DNA of 64,000 nucleotides from NCBI RefSeq assembly GCF_015999335.1, contig NZ_JAEACP010000009.1, forward strand, positions 124,001 to 188,000. Reading direction: 5' to 3'. The translations under genes were made by a program, and so were the position numbers. The DNA comes from Tabrizicola soli. Its GTDB lineage: Bacteria > Pseudomonadota > Alphaproteobacteria > Rhodobacterales > Rhodobacteraceae. The stretch's first letter is position 1. Each line of letters begins with the position of its first letter. This document shows, in pieces, positions 8,271 through 19,362 of the stretch. The notes below the pieces were generated by a model. That model was not told where the DNA came from. It was given only the letters and a program-made list of their open reading frames with translations, and did no database searches.

Positions 8271-11200
8271 TCAGTAGTCGCGCTCCAGGAAGATGCCGAC
8301 GCCGGTCTCGCCATCGGCCCCGACGCGGGCCTTCAGCGTCACGCCCTCGCGCAGGTCGAGGTTCAGGTTGATCCGGCTGGTGCCGCCCTGCCCGACCTCC
8401 ACCTCGGTATAGACGTTCTCGGACAGGTATTTCCCCGCCCGCAGCGCCGCCGAGCCATCGTCCGAGGTCGTGATGTCCAGGTCGTCCAGCCCGAACCCCT
8501 GCCGCAGCCTGTTCACCAGCCCCTCGCCCCCGCGCCCGGCCAGGGTCGCCACGGCGTTCGCCAGTTGCAGCGCCTGCAAGGGTGACAGGTGCTGCAACCC
8601 GTGCCCGAACAGAAGCTGCGACAGCACCTCCTCCTGCGGCAGGTCGGGGGTCGAGGTGAAGCTGACCACCGGATCATCCGCCGGGCCGTCCACGTTCACA
8701 TAGCTGATGATCCCGTCGTTCTCGCTGCTGGCGGAAATGCGGATCAGCGGGATGAAACTGCCCTCCAGCTCCAGATCCGCACGCGACAGGACTAGGCGCT
8801 TGCCCAGGATGTCGATCCGGCCCCGCACCAGTTCGAACGCGCCCGAGGGGATGACCGCCGCCGTGGTGCCGCCCAGCCGGATCTCGCCTCCCAGTTCGGC
8901 GTCGATCCCCCGGCCGCGCAGAAAGATCTGGTTCGGTGCCGCGATCAGCAGGTCCAGCCCGAACGCCCGCTCCGCACTGCCGCCCCGCCCCGCGCGGCTC
9001 TCGTCCAGAAGCCCGGCCTTGCGCCTTGTGTCGCGCACGGCGGCGGGTTCGTTGCGGTGCCGCAGCGCCATCAGCGCCGCAGCCGAGGAGAAGCCGCTCG
9101 ACGGCACCCGAAGCTCGGCCTCGCGCAGGTCCAGCCGCCCGGCGATCAGCGCGCCCCCGGCCAGCGGGCCGTCGATCGTCACCGCACCGTCCAGCACCGC
9201 ATCGTAAAGCTCGGGGTCGTAGAGCCGCACCCCCGCCAGCGCCACCGACAGGTTCGCCGGGAACGGAGCCGTCAGCCCCACCGGCCCGTCCAGCCGCAGC
9301 TGCCCCCCGGTCGAGGGCCGCCCGGTCAGCGAGACCTGCGCCTGCCCCCCCTCCAGCCGCGCCATGGCCTGCACATTCTCCAGCGCGAGGCCAAGACCCG
9401 GATCGGTGGCCCGCCCGTCCGCAAGCGTCACGCTTCCCGAAACCGAGGCCAGCCGGAACGGCCCGTTCAGCCGCAGATCATAGGACAAGGCCCCATCCAC
9501 CGCCCGGGGCGAGAGGAATACGTTCGCCAACCCCGCCCGCCCGGTGCCGGTGATGCTCAGGTCGCCCGAGGCGAATCCCGCCGCGACCCGCCCCGAAATC
9601 CGCGCGTCGATGCCGCCCGGCCCGCGCAGTGCGGCGGACAGCTCGGTTCCTGTCTCATCCTGGCTTGCCTGGCCGTCCAGCGTCACCGGCCCCTGGAAAT
9701 CCGGCAGCAGCAGTCCGACATTGGCCAGCCGTCCGGTCAGGTTCAGCCGCCTTGGGATGCTGTCCCCCTCCGCGCTGGCCAGGACTTCCAGTTGCGGGTT
9801 CGCCAGGCTGGCCCGGTCGATCAAGAGCCGCCCGTCCCGCAGCTGCGCCGCCAGCGCAACGCGGCTGGTCCCGGCCAGCAGGCGGTCGGCCTCCGGGTTG
9901 CCCAGCCGGATCCCCCGGCCCTCGCCCTCGGCCGTCAGCATCCCCGATTCCGGTGTGCCCCTGAACGTCACCTCCAGCCCCAGACCGCCGCCGAAACCGC
10001 CGCCCAGGTCAGCCAGATCGGCAAAGTCCAGCCGTCCGGTCAGGTCCGACCCTGCGGTCGCGACCGTGCCCGAGGCGGTAAGCACCAGACTGCGGGCGGT
10101 CAGCGCCATTTGGCGCAGCCGGGTGCCGGTCTCGTCCCGCAGGATCGAGGCGCTGGCGCTGGATCGTCCCGCCAGAAGCCGGTCCAGCGCCGGGATGCCA
10201 AGGCTCAGGCCCTGCGCCTCGACATCGACCTGTCCGTCGATCATCCCCGACAGCAGGCCTACGAAGCCCTCGGCCCGGATCGTCCCGCTGCCGCCCACCG
10301 CGCGGCCCATAAGCGCCGAGAAGCGCGACAGGTCCTGCGCCGTGACCGTGATCCGCCCCCCGGTCCGCAGCCCGCCCTCCAGCCCGCCGACGGCCAGCTG
10401 GCCCAGCAGTTCATAATCCTGACCCGTCAGGGTCAGGTTCGACAGGTTCAGGTCGCCGCCCTGCAGCGCGTGGAATTTCAGGCTGCCGGTCAGCCCCGGC
10501 CCCAGCGCCGCCGCAAGGCCGGGGTCCGAGGGCGCAAGATCGCGCAGCGCCAGCGACAGCGTGCCGCCCACCGTCTTGCCCGCCGGGGTCCGCCCGATCC
10601 GGCCCGAGCCTTCCAGCCGCGCCTCGCCCAGCCGCAGATCGCTCCGCTCCAGCCCCTGCAGCGTGACCGCGCCACGCCAGCCGGCACCGTCCCGGCTTTC
10701 CGCCGCCAGCCGGAAGCTGGCCCGGTCCAGCCGGGTGGGCAGCGCGCCGAACGGCAGCAGCACCTTGCCCCCCTCGGGCGAGGCCAGGGTGCCGGTCACG
10801 TCCAGCATTTCCACAAGGCCGTCCGAGGCGAGCCGTGCCTGCCCCTGCAAGGCAAGCGACCGGGCCTTCAGGTCGAAGGCATCGACTTGCAGCCCGCCGA
10901 AAGCCGAGCGGGTGGCGTCCAGCACCAGCGCCACGCGGTCGCCGAAGAAATCGACATATTGCGGCAGCAGCAGCGGGGCGAGGTTCCCCGCCACATCCGC
11001 CCGCAGGCGATAGGCCCCTGGATCCGCCGCCGCGAGGGTAATCGTCCCCGCCAGCCGCTCCTCGCCATCCGTGGCCAGCCGCAGCCGCGCGCCGAAATCC
11101 TCCAGCGGGCCCGAGCCCACAAGCTCCAGCTCGGCCGCCGGGGCTTCGGGGATTTTCAGGGCCGAGACGACCAGCCCGCCCGGCCCCTCACGCGCGCCGA

Positions 11201-11789
11201 GGTCGATGGTCAACTGCCCGGTTTCATTGGTGAAGCTTGCGTCCAGCCGGATCTCGCCTTCCGGCCCCCCGCCTTGGCGCAACAGCACGAGCCCGGCTTT
11301 GCCGTTGCCTTCGGCCAAGGTGGCAGAAGCCGAAAGGCTGCCCTCGACCGATTGGCCGAGCACGCTTTCATCCAATGCGATTCTCTCGGCCGCGATCTTT
11401 CCGATCTCGACCGAGACCGGCAGCTCCGGCAGGCGGAAGCCGCGCGCCTCGGGGCTCGGGGCGCTGGTTTCGCCGGTGTCGGGAAGCCGCGCCACCAGGA
11501 TTTCGCCCGCCGAAAGCTCGGAGACCACCAAGGCCCCCGACAGCAGCGACGACCGGCTCCAGTCCAGCACCACATCGTTCAGCGTCAGCCAGACGCCCGC
11601 ATCGTCGGCGATGGTCAGCGACTGGATCGTCGCGCGCGAGGAGAGCGCGCCTTCAAAGCCGGTGATCGTCACCTGCCGCCCGGCATCGGACAGGTTGTCC
11701 TCGAGGAAGGCGGTCAGGTAGCCCCTGTCGTCCTCCTGTGCGAGGGCCGGAGTGGCAAGACAGGCGATCAGCAGGGCGCGGCGCAGCAT
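8271..11789 (-). CDS. tamB: Translocation and assembly module subunit TamB
   Basis: A 1172-residue inner-membrane-anchored periplasmic protein of the AsmA/TamB superfamily. An N-terminal signal-anchor (MLRRALLIACLATPALAQ) precedes a very long beta-rich body built of repeating strand units (beta-taco fold). The conserved C-terminal DUF490/TamB domain spans roughly residues 900-1172, including GRIDILGKRLVLSRADLELEG and the end ETGVGIFLERDY. TamB partners the outer-membrane protein TamA in inserting autotransporters and moving phospholipids to the outer membrane. Its start overlaps the tamA stop by one base, giving a coupled operon. The length is in the usual range (~1100-1400). Confidence 0.93.
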   Translation of the reverse strand: MLRRALLIACLATPALAQEDDRGYLTAFLEDNLSDAGRQVTITGFEGALSSRATIQSLTIADDAGVWLTLNDVVLDWSRSSLLSGALVVSELSAGEILVARLPDTGETSAPSPEARGFRLPELPVSVEIGKIAAERIALDESVLGQSVEGSLSASATLAEGNGKAGLVLLRQGGGPEGEIRLDASFTNETGQLTIDLGAREGPGGLVVSALKIPEAPAAELELVGSGPLEDFGARLRLATDGEERLAGTITLAAADPGAYRLRADVAGNLAPLLLPQYVDFFGDRVALVLDATRSAFGGLQVDAFDLKARSLALQGQARLASDGLVEMLDVTGTLASPEGGKVLLPFGALPTRLDRASFRLAAESRDGAGWRGAVTLQGLERSDLRLGEARLEGSGRIGRTPAGKTVGGTLSLALRDLAPSDPGLAAALGPGLTGSLKFHALQGGDLNLSNLTLTGQDYELLGQLAVGGLEGGLRTGGRITVTAQDLSRFSALMGRAVGGSGTIRAEGFVGLLSGMIDGQVDVEAQGLSLGIPALDRLLAGRSSASASILRDETGTRLRQMALTARSLVLTASGTVATAGSDLTGRLDFADLADLGGGFGGGLGLEVTFRGTPESGMLTAEGEGRGIRLGNPEADRLLAGTSRVALAAQLRDGRLLIDRASLANPQLEVLASAEGDSIPRRLNLTGRLANVGLLLPDFQGPVTLDGQASQDETGTELSAALRGPGGIDARISGRVAAGFASGDLSITGTGRAGLANVFLSPRAVDGALSYDLRLNGPFRLASVSGSVTLADGRATDPGLGLALENVQAMARLEGGQAQVSLTGRPSTGGQLRLDGPVGLTAPFPANLSVALAGVRLYDPELYDAVLDGAVTIDGPLAGGALIAGRLDLREAELRVPSSGFSSAAALMALRHRNEPAAVRDTRRKAGLLDESRAGRGGSAERAFGLDLLIAAPNQIFLRGRGIDAELGGEIRLGGTTAAVIPSGAFELVRGRIDILGKRLVLSRADLELEGSFIPLIRISASSENDGIISYVNVDGPADDPVVSFTSTPDLPQEEVLSQLLFGHGLQHLSPLQALQLANAVATLAGRGGEGLVNRLRQGFGLDDLDITTSDDGSAALRAGKYLSENVYTEVEVGQGGTSRINLNLDLREGVTLKARVGADGETGVGIFLERDY

Positions 11790-13600
11790 CAGAACGCCTG
11801 CCCGAGGCCGATATAGACCTGCACCCCGTCGCCGGTATTGCCCGAGATCGGCGCGGCCACGTCCAGCCGGATCGGTCCGATTCCGGTGTCATAGCGCAGG
11901 CCCAGCCCCGCGCCCGCATGTGACTCGGCATCGCCGCTGAACAGCCCGTCCAGCCCCACGCTGCCGGCGTCGACGAAGCCGACCAGGCCGATCCTTTCGG
12001 TCAGCTTGGCGCGCAGCTCCAGCGACCCGGCGGCGAAGAACTGGCCGCCGATCAGGAACTCGGGTCCGAAACCCCGCGTCACCGCGATCCCGAGCGAGCG
12101 GTAGGGCTGCCCCCGCACCGTCCCGCCGCCGCCCGAAAAGAACAGCTGGTCGCGCGGGGTCTCCAGCAGCGTCGGCCCCCAGATCCCCCCGGCCTGCGCC
12201 CGCGCGGCAATGACGAAGCGCCCTGCCTCGCCAAGGCTGCGATAGCCGCGCGCGTCCATCGTGGCGCGGACGCCCGAGCCGGTGGTGCCGAAGCCGAGGA
12301 AGGGTTTCAGCGTCGCGTCGATGTAGAAGCCGCGCGTCGCATCCGTCTTGTCGTCGCGCCGGTCCCAGATCAGGCCCAGGGGCAGCGAGAGGTTGCGGAA
12401 GGTGAAGTCGCCCCCCGGATCGTGGCCGTCCTGATACGAATAGGTCAGCCCCGCCTTGCCGGTCAGCGTGTCCGAGAAGATATGCGAGAAGTTCAGGCCG
12501 AACTCTACCGTGTCGGCGTAATAGTCCACCTCGTCCAGGTGGCTGTAGTTCAGCAAAAGCCCCGCCGTCGTGTCCGGCGTCAGCGTCGCCGGCCGGTCCA
12601 GCGAGACCCCAAGCGCATAGTCCACCCCGCTCTCGCCCGAGCCGATGTTGGTGACCTCGCCCTCGACCAGCAGCCTCTCGCCGCCGCCCATGAGGTTGCG
12701 GTGCAGCCAGGAGCCGGTCAGCGAGACGCCGTCCAGGCTCGCGACCTCGGCCCCCAGCGAGTAGCGGCGGGGTTTCTGTTCCACCAGTTGCGCCGTGATG
12801 CCCAGAAGGTCCGGCGCGGTGATCGCCTCGTCCTCGACCAGGTTGGCCGAGGCGAAGATGCCCGTCCGCCGCAGCCGCGTCTCGGCCCGGCGCAGCTCGG
12901 TTTCGCTGAAGGTCTCGCCTTCCGGCAGCCCGGTGATCTTGCGGATCCGCGCCTCGCGCATCCGCTGCTCGCCCTCGATCCTCAGCGGGCCGAAGCGCAG
13001 GCGCGGCCCCGGCTCCAGCCCCAGCGCCACGTCCAGCCGGTCGGCGGCATGGTCGGCCACCACATCCTCGGATGCCAGGCGGGCCTTGGCATGGCCCACC
13101 TCGCGCCAGGCGCGGATCGCCACTTCAACCGCCTCGGTCACTACGCCGCTTTCGGCCGCGGCACCGGGACGGAAACCCTCCGGCAGTTCAGTCCGCGGCG
13201 CGCGCGGCCCCAGCGCCACCCGGCCAAAGCGGAAGGGCGGGCCGGGATCGACCGCGATCTCGACGCGGTGGACCGTCGCCGGAACCTCCAGCGCCGGGAT
13301 GTTCGCCGCCTCGCGCCCGTCGATGCGGATCGCGATGACGCCCGAGTAATGGCCCTTGGCATAAAGCGCGGAAAGGATCGCGGCGTAATCCGCCCTTGCG
13401 GCGGCCAGCACGTCCTGCGGCTCGGCATCCTTCGTCAGCGCCATCAGATGCGAGGCGGTGCGGACGGCATCGGTCAGGTCCTCGTCTCCGCCCGCCACGC
13501 CCAGGGCCACCCGGTCCAGCGCCAGCGCCGGAATCGCCAGCCACAGGCCCACCAGCGCGGCGAGAGCCCCTGGCAAAAGCGTCGTCCTTCCGGCAGACAT
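11789..13600 (-). CDS. tamA: Outer-membrane Omp85-type protein TamA
   Basis: A 603-residue BamA-superfamily protein. A signal peptide (LLPGALAALVGLWLAIPALA) is followed by POTRA-like periplasmic domains (roughly residues 30-250) and a 16-strand barrel (about 260-603). GYRSLGEAGRFVIAARAQAGG, with GGTVRGQPYRSLG after it, corresponds to the conserved loop region (VRGY-like motif). The final residue is phenylalanine in VYIGLGQAF, as expected for BAM-inserted barrels. The open frame extends upstream to 13732, but ATG 13600 is chosen because it starts a clean signal peptide and has GGAGGAGGG ten bases upstream. It is the first gene of the tamA-tamB operon. Confidence 0.93.
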   Translation of the reverse strand: MSAGRTTLLPGALAALVGLWLAIPALALDRVALGVAGGDEDLTDAVRTASHLMALTKDAEPQDVLAAARADYAAILSALYAKGHYSGVIAIRIDGREAANIPALEVPATVHRVEIAVDPGPPFRFGRVALGPRAPRTELPEGFRPGAAAESGVVTEAVEVAIRAWREVGHAKARLASEDVVADHAADRLDVALGLEPGPRLRFGPLRIEGEQRMREARIRKITGLPEGETFSETELRRAETRLRRTGIFASANLVEDEAITAPDLLGITAQLVEQKPRRYSLGAEVASLDGVSLTGSWLHRNLMGGGERLLVEGEVTNIGSGESGVDYALGVSLDRPATLTPDTTAGLLLNYSHLDEVDYYADTVEFGLNFSHIFSDTLTGKAGLTYSYQDGHDPGGDFTFRNLSLPLGLIWDRRDDKTDATRGFYIDATLKPFLGFGTTGSGVRATMDARGYRSLGEAGRFVIAARAQAGGIWGPTLLETPRDQLFFSGGGGTVRGQPYRSLGIAVTRGFGPEFLIGGQFFAAGSLELRAKLTERIGLVGFVDAGSVGLDGLFSGDAESHAGAGLGLRYDTGIGPIRLDVAAPISGNTGDGVQVYIGLGQAF

Positions 13601-13816
13601 GCGCGCTGGTCCCTCCTCCGGCCTTTGCCCGACTATTGCAGCTTGGCCGGACCGGGGCAATCGGACCCCGTGGCGCTGGGCGAACAAGTGAACGGGCTGG
13701 ACCGTAACGCCCGATCCGCCGCCCGGTTGCATCGGCCCTTGCAGACTCGGGTCCGGGGGCGTATATGGCCTTCAACAGCGGTTTCGGGGTCCACACCCGA
13801 AGCTACCGAAAGACGC

Positions 13817-13841
13817 AGCGGGCCGCCTGGTCCGCTTTTTT
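13817..13841 (+). promoter_or_regulatory. rimP leader with intrinsic terminator (attenuator candidate)
   Basis: AGCGGGCC pairs with GGTCCGCT (one G-U) across a GCCT loop, followed by TTTTTT, only 16 nt before the rimP start codon. A second hairpin, TTCGGG with CCCGAA, lies at 13783-13801. A terminator placed between promoter and first gene of an essential operon implies attenuation. Leaders with terminators upstream of rimP-nusA-infB have been described bioinformatically in alphaproteobacteria (rimP leader family, from memory). NusA, encoded downstream, could act on its own leader. I saw no tRNA in this region. Confidence 0.65.
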
Positions 13842-13856
13842 GTTTCTGGAACCCGG

Positions 13857-14462
13857 ATGACCGATCTCGTCGCGAAGACCGCCATCGACCGCCGCCTGGC
13901 CGACATCGTCGGCCCGGTGATCGAGGGGCTGGGGTTTGAACTCATCCGCCTGCGGCTGATGGGCGGCAAGACGCGCGTGCTGCAGATCATGGCGGACCGC
14001 CCCGAGGGTGGCATCGGCGTCGACGAATGCGGCGACATCTCCACCGCCGTTTCCGCCGTGCTGGACGTGGAAGACCCGCTGGAGGATAATTATATCCTTG
14101 AGGTCTCCTCGCCCGGCATCGACCGGCCGCTGACCCGGCTGAAGGATTTCGAGATGTGGAAGGGCTGGGAGGCCCGGATCGAGACGACCGAGCTGATCGA
14201 CGGCCGCCGCCGCTTCAAGGGCGATCTGGCGGGGGTCGAGGGCGACGAGGTGCTGATCACCATCGAGGAAGGCGGCGAGGAGGTCACCATCGGGCTGCAG
14301 TTCGACTGGCTGTCCGACGCCAAGCTGATCCTGACCGATGAGCTGATCACCGAGATGCTGCGCCAGAAGAAGGTGGCCGAGCCCACCGAAGGCCAGTTCG
14401 ACGAGATCGAAGAGAGTGACGGGGATGAGGATGACGAGCCCGCCCCCGAGACGAAACACTAG
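13857..14462 (+). CDS. rimP: Ribosome maturation factor RimP
   Basis: A 201-residue cytoplasmic protein for 30S subunit maturation. [43 protein letters not shown] is recognised in pieces near residues 16-60: the GFELIRL and RVLQIM strands and the V-D-E-C segment are the family core. [14 protein letters not shown] near residues 80-93 is the most conserved RimP motif. A C-terminal acidic extension (residues about 175-201, rich in E/D) goes beyond the ~150-residue E. coli protein; such tails are usual in this order. It is first in the rimP-nusA-ylxR-infB operon, directly after the leader terminator; nusA begins 13 nt later. Confidence 0.95.
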   Translation: MTDLVAKTAIDRRLADIVGPVIEGLGFELIRLRLMGGKTRVLQIMADRPEGGIGVDECGDISTAVSAVLDVEDPLEDNYILEVSSPGIDRPLTRLKDFEMWKGWEARIETTELIDGRRRFKGDLAGVEGDEVLITIEEGGEEVTIGLQFDWLSDAKLILTDELITEMLRQKKVAEPTEGQFDEIEESDGDEDDEPAPETKH

Positions 14463-14475
14463 GGAGTAAACACCC

Positions 14476-16089
14476 ATGGCAATCACCTCGGCCAACCAGC
14501 TGGAGCTTCTGCAGACCGCCGAAGCCGTGGCGCGCGAGAAGATGATCGACCCGGATCTGGTGATCCAGGCGATGGAGGACAGCCTCGCCCGCGCCGCCAA
14601 GTCGCGCTACGGGGCCGAGATGGACATCCGGGTGAAGATCGACCGCAAGACCGGCCGGGCGACCTTCTCCCGCGTGCGCACCGTGGTCGAGGACGAGGCG
14701 GTGGAGAACCACCACGCCCAGCTGACGGTGAAACAGGCCAAGTCCTACCTCGCCGACCCGCAGATCGGCGACGAGATCGTGGACGAGGTTCCCCCGGTGG
14801 ATCTCGGCCGCATCGCCGCGCAATCGGCCAAGCAGGTGATCCTGCAGAAGGTCCGCGAGGCCGAGCGCGACCGCCAGTTCGAGGAATTCAAGGACCGCAA
14901 GGGCACCATCATCAACGGCGCCGTCAAGCGCGAGGAATACGGCAACGTCATCGTCGACATCGGCCGGGGTGAGGGCATCCTGCGCCGGAACGAGAAGATC
15001 GGCCGCGAAGCCTACCGCATCGGCGACCGCATCCGCTGCTACATCAAGGACGTCCGCCGCGAGCCGCGCGGGCCGCAAGTGTTCCTCTCGCGCACCGACC
15101 CGCAGTTCATGGCGGAACTGTTCAAGATGGAAGTGCCGGAAATCTATGACGGCATCATCGAGATCAAGGCCGTCGCCCGCGACCCCGGCTCGCGCGCCAA
15201 GATCGCGGTGATCAGCTACGACAACTCCATCGACCCGGTCGGCGCCTGCGTCGGGATGCGCGGCAGCCGGGTGCAGGCCGTGGTGAACGAGCTGCAGGGC
15301 GAGAAGATCGACATCATCCCGTGGAACCAGGACACCGCCACCTTCCTGGTGAACGCGCTGCAACCGGCCGAGGTCTCTAAGGTCGTGTTCGACGAGGAAG
15401 CCGGGAAGATCGAAGTCGTGGTCCCGGACGAGCAGCTCTCGCTCGCCATCGGCCGTCGTGGCCAGAACGTGCGCCTGGCCAGCCAGCTGACTGGCCTTGA
15501 TATCGACATCATGACCGAGGCCGAGGAATCGGCCCGCCGCCAGGCCGAGTTCGCCGAGCGCACCAAGCTCTTCATGGACACGCTCGACGTGGACGAGATG
15601 ATGGCGCAGCTGCTGGTCGCCGAAGGCTTCACCAATCTGGAAGAAGTCGCCTATGTCGAGGAGGACGAACTTCTGTCCATCGACGGCTTCGACGAAGGCA
15701 CCGCGGCCGAGCTTCAGGCCCGCGCCCGCGACTATCTGGAAGCGGCCAACGCCAAGGCGATGGAAAACGCCCGTGCCATGGGGGTCGAGGACAGCCTGAT
15801 CAACTTCGACGGCCTGACGCCGCAGATGCTGGAAGCCCTGGCCAAGGACGGCATCAAGACCCTGGAAGACTTCGCCACCTGCGCCGATTGGGAACTGGCG
15901 GGCGGCTGGACGACCGAGAACGGCCAGCGCAAGAAGGACGAGGGCGTGCTCGAGAAGTTCGACATGTCGCTGGACGAGGCGCAGACCCTGATCATGACCG
16001 CCCGCGTCATGCTGGGCTGGGTCGACCCGACCGAGCTTGAGGAGCCCGAGGAAGAGCCCGCCGACGACGACGAGGAGGCCGAGGCCTGA
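14476..16089 (+). CDS. nusA: Transcription termination/antitermination factor NusA
   Basis: A 537-residue RNA polymerase-binding elongation factor. Domains in order: N-terminal polymerase-binding domain (residues 1-130), S1 RNA-binding domain (about 135-200, with [14 protein letters not shown]), KH domains (about 230-350, with [18 protein letters not shown] and [17 protein letters not shown]), and C-terminal helix-hairpin-helix acidic repeats (about 365-515). A short acidic tail ends the protein. It controls pausing, termination and antitermination, and possibly its own operon through the rimP leader. The gene sits between rimP and the YlxR gene, the conserved order. Confidence 0.97.
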   Translation: MAITSANQLELLQTAEAVAREKMIDPDLVIQAMEDSLARAAKSRYGAEMDIRVKIDRKTGRATFSRVRTVVEDEAVENHHAQLTVKQAKSYLADPQIGDEIVDEVPPVDLGRIAAQSAKQVILQKVREAERDRQFEEFKDRKGTIINGAVKREEYGNVIVDIGRGEGILRRNEKIGREAYRIGDRIRCYIKDVRREPRGPQVFLSRTDPQFMAELFKMEVPEIYDGIIEIKAVARDPGSRAKIAVISYDNSIDPVGACVGMRGSRVQAVVNELQGEKIDIIPWNQDTATFLVNALQPAEVSKVVFDEEAGKIEVVVPDEQLSLAIGRRGQNVRLASQLTGLDIDIMTEAEESARRQAEFAERTKLFMDTLDVDEMMAQLLVAEGFTNLEEVAYVEEDELLSIDGFDEGTAAELQARARDYLEAANAKAMENARAMGVEDSLINFDGLTPQMLEALAKDGIKTLEDFATCADWELAGGWTTENGQRKKDEGVLEKFDMSLDEAQTLIMTARVMLGWVDPTELEEPEEEPADDDEEAEA

Positions 16090-16113
16090 TCTCAGGCCTC
16101 GGGGTTTCGCGCC

Positions 16114-16749
16114 ATGACGCGCGGCGGCCGGGAAAAGGACAGGATCGATCCGGAACGCAAGTGCATTGCGACCGGGGAAAGCCAGCCGAAGGCGGGGCTG
16201 ATCCGCTTTTGCCTGGGCCCTGACGGCCAGCTGGTCCCGGACATCCTGGGCCGCCTGCCGGGCCGGGGGGTCTATGTCTCGGCCGACCGCGACGCGCTGG
16301 AGAAGGCGGCGAAGAAGAACCTGTTCTCCCGCGCGCTGCGCCAGCCGGTGAAGCTGCCCGAGGGGTTGGCCGATCTGGTCGAGCGGTTGCAGGCGGCGCG
16401 GGTGGTCGAATTGCTCAGCATGGCGCGCAAGGCGGGCGATGCGGTGATGGGCTACGAGAAGGTGAAGGACTGGCTTGCCAAGGGCACGGCGGCAACGCTG
16501 ATCCAGGCAAGCGACGGGTCGGAACGCGGCAAGACGAAGCTTCATGCGCCGGATGGCGGAAACGGCTTCATCGGCTGCCTTTCGGCTGGGGAAATCGGTT
16601 TGGCTTTCGGGCGTGAACGTGCCATACACGCCGCGCTTGCCGCTGGTGGACTCAGAACCCGTGTTGTAGAGGAAGCGGCAAGGCTTGCCGGGCTGCGTCA
16701 GCAGACTGATGGGCAATCGGGCGGTACTCCCGCCATGAAGGATACGTAG
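16114..16749 (+). CDS. YlxR/DUF448 RNA-binding protein with L7Ae-like C-terminal domain
   Basis: A 211-residue protein. The N-terminal half is a YlxR domain: [18 protein letters not shown] near residues 13-30 and [17 protein letters not shown] near 49-65 give the R-x-C-x-x-x and G-R-G motifs. The C-terminal half (about 95-190) has an L7Ae/ribosomal L30e-like fold with [19 protein letters not shown]. Fusions of these domains occur in alphaproteobacteria in exactly this position between nusA and infB. YlxR homologues bind RNA or act as regulators; the precise role here is unknown. It ends 5 nt before infB. Confidence 0.9.
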   Translation: MTRGGREKDRIDPERKCIATGESQPKAGLIRFCLGPDGQLVPDILGRLPGRGVYVSADRDALEKAAKKNLFSRALRQPVKLPEGLADLVERLQAARVVELLSMARKAGDAVMGYEKVKDWLAKGTAATLIQASDGSERGKTKLHAPDGGNGFIGCLSAGEIGLAFGRERAIHAALAAGGLRTRVVEEAARLAGLRQQTDGQSGGTPAMKDT

Positions 16750-16754
16750 AACGC

Positions 16755-19343
16755 ATGAGCGATACAGACGGCAAGAAACCTCTTGGCCTCGGGGGCGCCC
16801 CCCGTTCCGGACAGGTGAAGCAAAGCTTCAGCCACGGCCGGACCAAGAGCGTCGTGGTCGAAACCAAACGCAAGCGCGTCGTGGTGCCCACTCCGGCCAA
16901 GCCGGGGGCGCCGGGCGCGGGCGCTGCGTCGTCTGGCTCGGGGTTTGGCGATCCGTCGAAGCGGCCCGCCGGCATCACCGACGCCGAGATGGAGCGTCGT
17001 CTCGCCGCCCTGCGCGCCGCCAAGGCGCGTGAGGCCGAGGATGCCGCCCGCCGCGCCGAGGAAGAGCGCCAGCGCGAGGAAGATCGTGCCCGCCGCCGCG
17101 AGGAGATCGAGGCGAAGGAGCGCGAGGATCGCGAACGCGCCGAGGCCCTGCGCCTGAAGGCCGAGGAAGAGGAACGCGCCGCCAAGGCCGAGGCCGCCGC
17201 CAAGATCGCGGCCGCCGAGGCCCGCCGGGCCGAAGTGCTGGGCACCCGCTCGCGCTCGACCATGCCCGCGCCGAAACCCGCCGAGCGTCCGGCCAAGGCC
17301 GACGCCGCCGCCCCGGCCGCGCCCGCCGCGACCGAGGAGGCGCGCGGTCCCGCCGGCGCCAAGCCGGGCCTCAGCCCGCGCAAGACCGACCGCGAGAAGG
17401 ACGACCGTTCCGACCGCAGCGCCAAGCGCGGCGCGGATGATGGCCGCCGTTCCGGCAAGCTGACGCTCAGCGACGCGCTCTCGGGCGAGAGCGGCCGCCA
17501 GCGCAGCCTGGCCGCGATGAAGCGCAAGCAGGAAAAGGCGCGGGCCAAGGCCCTGGGCCTGGGCCACAAGGCCGAGAAGCAGAGCCGCGACGTCCAGCTG
17601 CCGGAGACCATCGTGGTCTCGGAGCTGGCGAACCGGATGGCCGAACGTGCCGCCGACGTGGTCAAGGCGCTCATGAAGATGGGCATGATGGTCACGATGA
17701 ACCAGGCTATCGACGCCGACACCGCCGAGCTGGTGATCGAGGAATTCGGTCACAAGGCCGTCCGCGTGTCGGACGCCGACGTGGAACAGGTCATCGACAC
17801 CGTCGAGGACAAGTCCGAGGACCTGCAGCCGCGCCCGCCGATCGTGACGATCATGGGCCATGTCGACCACGGCAAGACCTCGCTTCTGGACGCGCTGCGC
17901 AAGACCAGTGTGGCCACCGGCGAAGCCGGCGGGATCACCCAGCATATCGGCGCCTACCAGGTGAAGACGCCGAACGGCCAGCTTGTAACCTTCCTCGACA
18001 CGCCCGGCCACGCGGCCTTCACCTCGATGCGCTCGCGCGGGGCGCAGGTGACGGACATCGTGATCCTGGTGGTCGCGGCCGATGACGCCGTGATGCCGCA
18101 GACGGTCGAGGCGATCAACCACGCCAAGGCCGCCAAGGTGCCGATGATCGTGGCGATCAACAAGATCGACAAGCACGAGGCGAACCCGACCAAGGTCCGC
18201 ACCGACCTCCTCCAGCACGAGGTGGTGGTCGAGGCGATGTCCGGCGACGTGCAGGACGTCGAGGTCTCGGCCAAGACCGGCCTGGGCCTGGACGACCTTC
18301 TGGAAGCCATCGCGCTGCAGGCCGAGGTTCTGGAACTGCAGGCCAACCCGAACCGGGCGGCCTCCGGCGCGGTGATCGAAGCCAAGCTCGACGTGGGCCG
18401 GGGTCCGGTCGCGACCGTGCTGGTGCAGAACGGCACCCTGCGCAAGGGCGACATCTTCGTCGTCGGCGAACAGTGGGGCAAGGTCCGCGCGCTGATCAAC
18501 GACAAGGGCGAGACGATCACCGAGGCCGGCCCGTCGGTTCCGGTCGAGGTGCTGGGCCTGTCCGGCACGCCTTCTGCCGGCGACACGCTGAACGTGGTGG
18601 AAACCGAAGCCCAGGCGCGCGAGATCGCGGATTACCGGATCAAGACCGCCAAGGACAAACGCGCCGCTGCCGGGGCCGCGACCACGCTGGAACAGCTGAT
18701 GGCCAAGGCCAAGGCCGACCAGTCGGTCGCCGAGCTGCCGATCCTGATCAAGGCCGACGTCCAGGGCTCGGCCGAGGCCATCGTCCAGGCGATGGAGAAG
18801 ATCGGCAACGAGGAAGTGCGCGTCCGCGTGCTGCACTCGGGCGTCGGCGCGATCACCGATACCGACGTCGGCCTGGCCGAGGCCTCCAAGGCCCCGATCA
18901 TCGGCTTCAACGTCCGCGCCAATGCCAGCGCCCGCCAGTCGGCGAACCAGAAGGGCGTCGAGATCCGCTACTACTCGATCATCTACGACCTGGTGGACGA
19001 CATCAAGGCGGCCGCCTCCGGCCTCCTCAAGGCCGAGGTGCGCGAGCATTTCATCGGCTATGCCAAGATCCTCGAGGTTTTCAAGGTCTCTGGCGTCGGC
19101 AAGGTTGCCGGCTGCCTTGTCACCGAAGGCGTGGCGCGTCGTTCTGCCGGGGTTCGCCTCCTGCGCGACAACGTGGTGATCCACGAGGGCACGCTGAAGA
19201 CGCTGAAGCGGTTCAAGGACGAGGTGAAGGAAGTCATCTCGGGCCAGGAATGCGGCATGGCCTTCGAGAACTACGAGGACGTGCGTCAGGGCGACGTGAT
19301 CGAGATCTTCGAACGCGAGGAAGTCCAGCGCACGCTGGACTGA
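16755..19343 (+). CDS. infB: Translation initiation factor IF-2
   Basis: An 862-residue GTPase that loads initiator tRNA on the 30S subunit. The first ~270 residues are a long Arg/Lys/Glu/Ala-rich region including a likely helical charged stretch (residues about 75-160), then the IF2N domain around residues 285-335. The G domain begins near residue 365 with GHVDHGKTS (G1), DTPGHAAF (G3) and NKID (G4). Domains II-IV follow to the C-terminus, ending in [15 protein letters not shown]. It is the last gene of the operon and is followed by a strong terminator. Confidence 0.97.
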   Translation: MSDTDGKKPLGLGGAPRSGQVKQSFSHGRTKSVVVETKRKRVVVPTPAKPGAPGAGAASSGSGFGDPSKRPAGITDAEMERRLAALRAAKAREAEDAARRAEEERQREEDRARRREEIEAKEREDRERAEALRLKAEEEERAAKAEAAAKIAAAEARRAEVLGTRSRSTMPAPKPAERPAKADAAAPAAPAATEEARGPAGAKPGLSPRKTDREKDDRSDRSAKRGADDGRRSGKLTLSDALSGESGRQRSLAAMKRKQEKARAKALGLGHKAEKQSRDVQLPETIVVSELANRMAERAADVVKALMKMGMMVTMNQAIDADTAELVIEEFGHKAVRVSDADVEQVIDTVEDKSEDLQPRPPIVTIMGHVDHGKTSLLDALRKTSVATGEAGGITQHIGAYQVKTPNGQLVTFLDTPGHAAFTSMRSRGAQVTDIVILVVAADDAVMPQTVEAINHAKAAKVPMIVAINKIDKHEANPTKVRTDLLQHEVVVEAMSGDVQDVEVSAKTGLGLDDLLEAIALQAEVLELQANPNRAASGAVIEAKLDVGRGPVATVLVQNGTLRKGDIFVVGEQWGKVRALINDKGETITEAGPSVPVEVLGLSGTPSAGDTLNVVETEAQAREIADYRIKTAKDKRAAAGAATTLEQLMAKAKADQSVAELPILIKADVQGSAEAIVQAMEKIGNEEVRVRVLHSGVGAITDTDVGLAEASKAPIIGFNVRANASARQSANQKGVEIRYYSIIYDLVDDIKAAASGLLKAEVREHFIGYAKILEVFKVSGVGKVAGCLVTEGVARRSAGVRLLRDNVVIHEGTLKTLKRFKDEVKEVISGQECGMAFENYEDVRQGDVIEIFEREEVQRTLD

Positions 19344-19362
19344 TCCGTGCCCCAGAAACACG

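Noticed and set aside
9057-11816. A 919-codon forward frame opposite tamB
   Set aside because: Arg/Pro/Gln-rich shadow with no domain; tamB has conserved C-terminal motifs.
13601-13816. Initiator tRNA or other tRNA upstream of rimP
   Set aside because: I looked for acceptor-stem and T-loop patterns and saw none; the only clear structures are the two leader hairpins.
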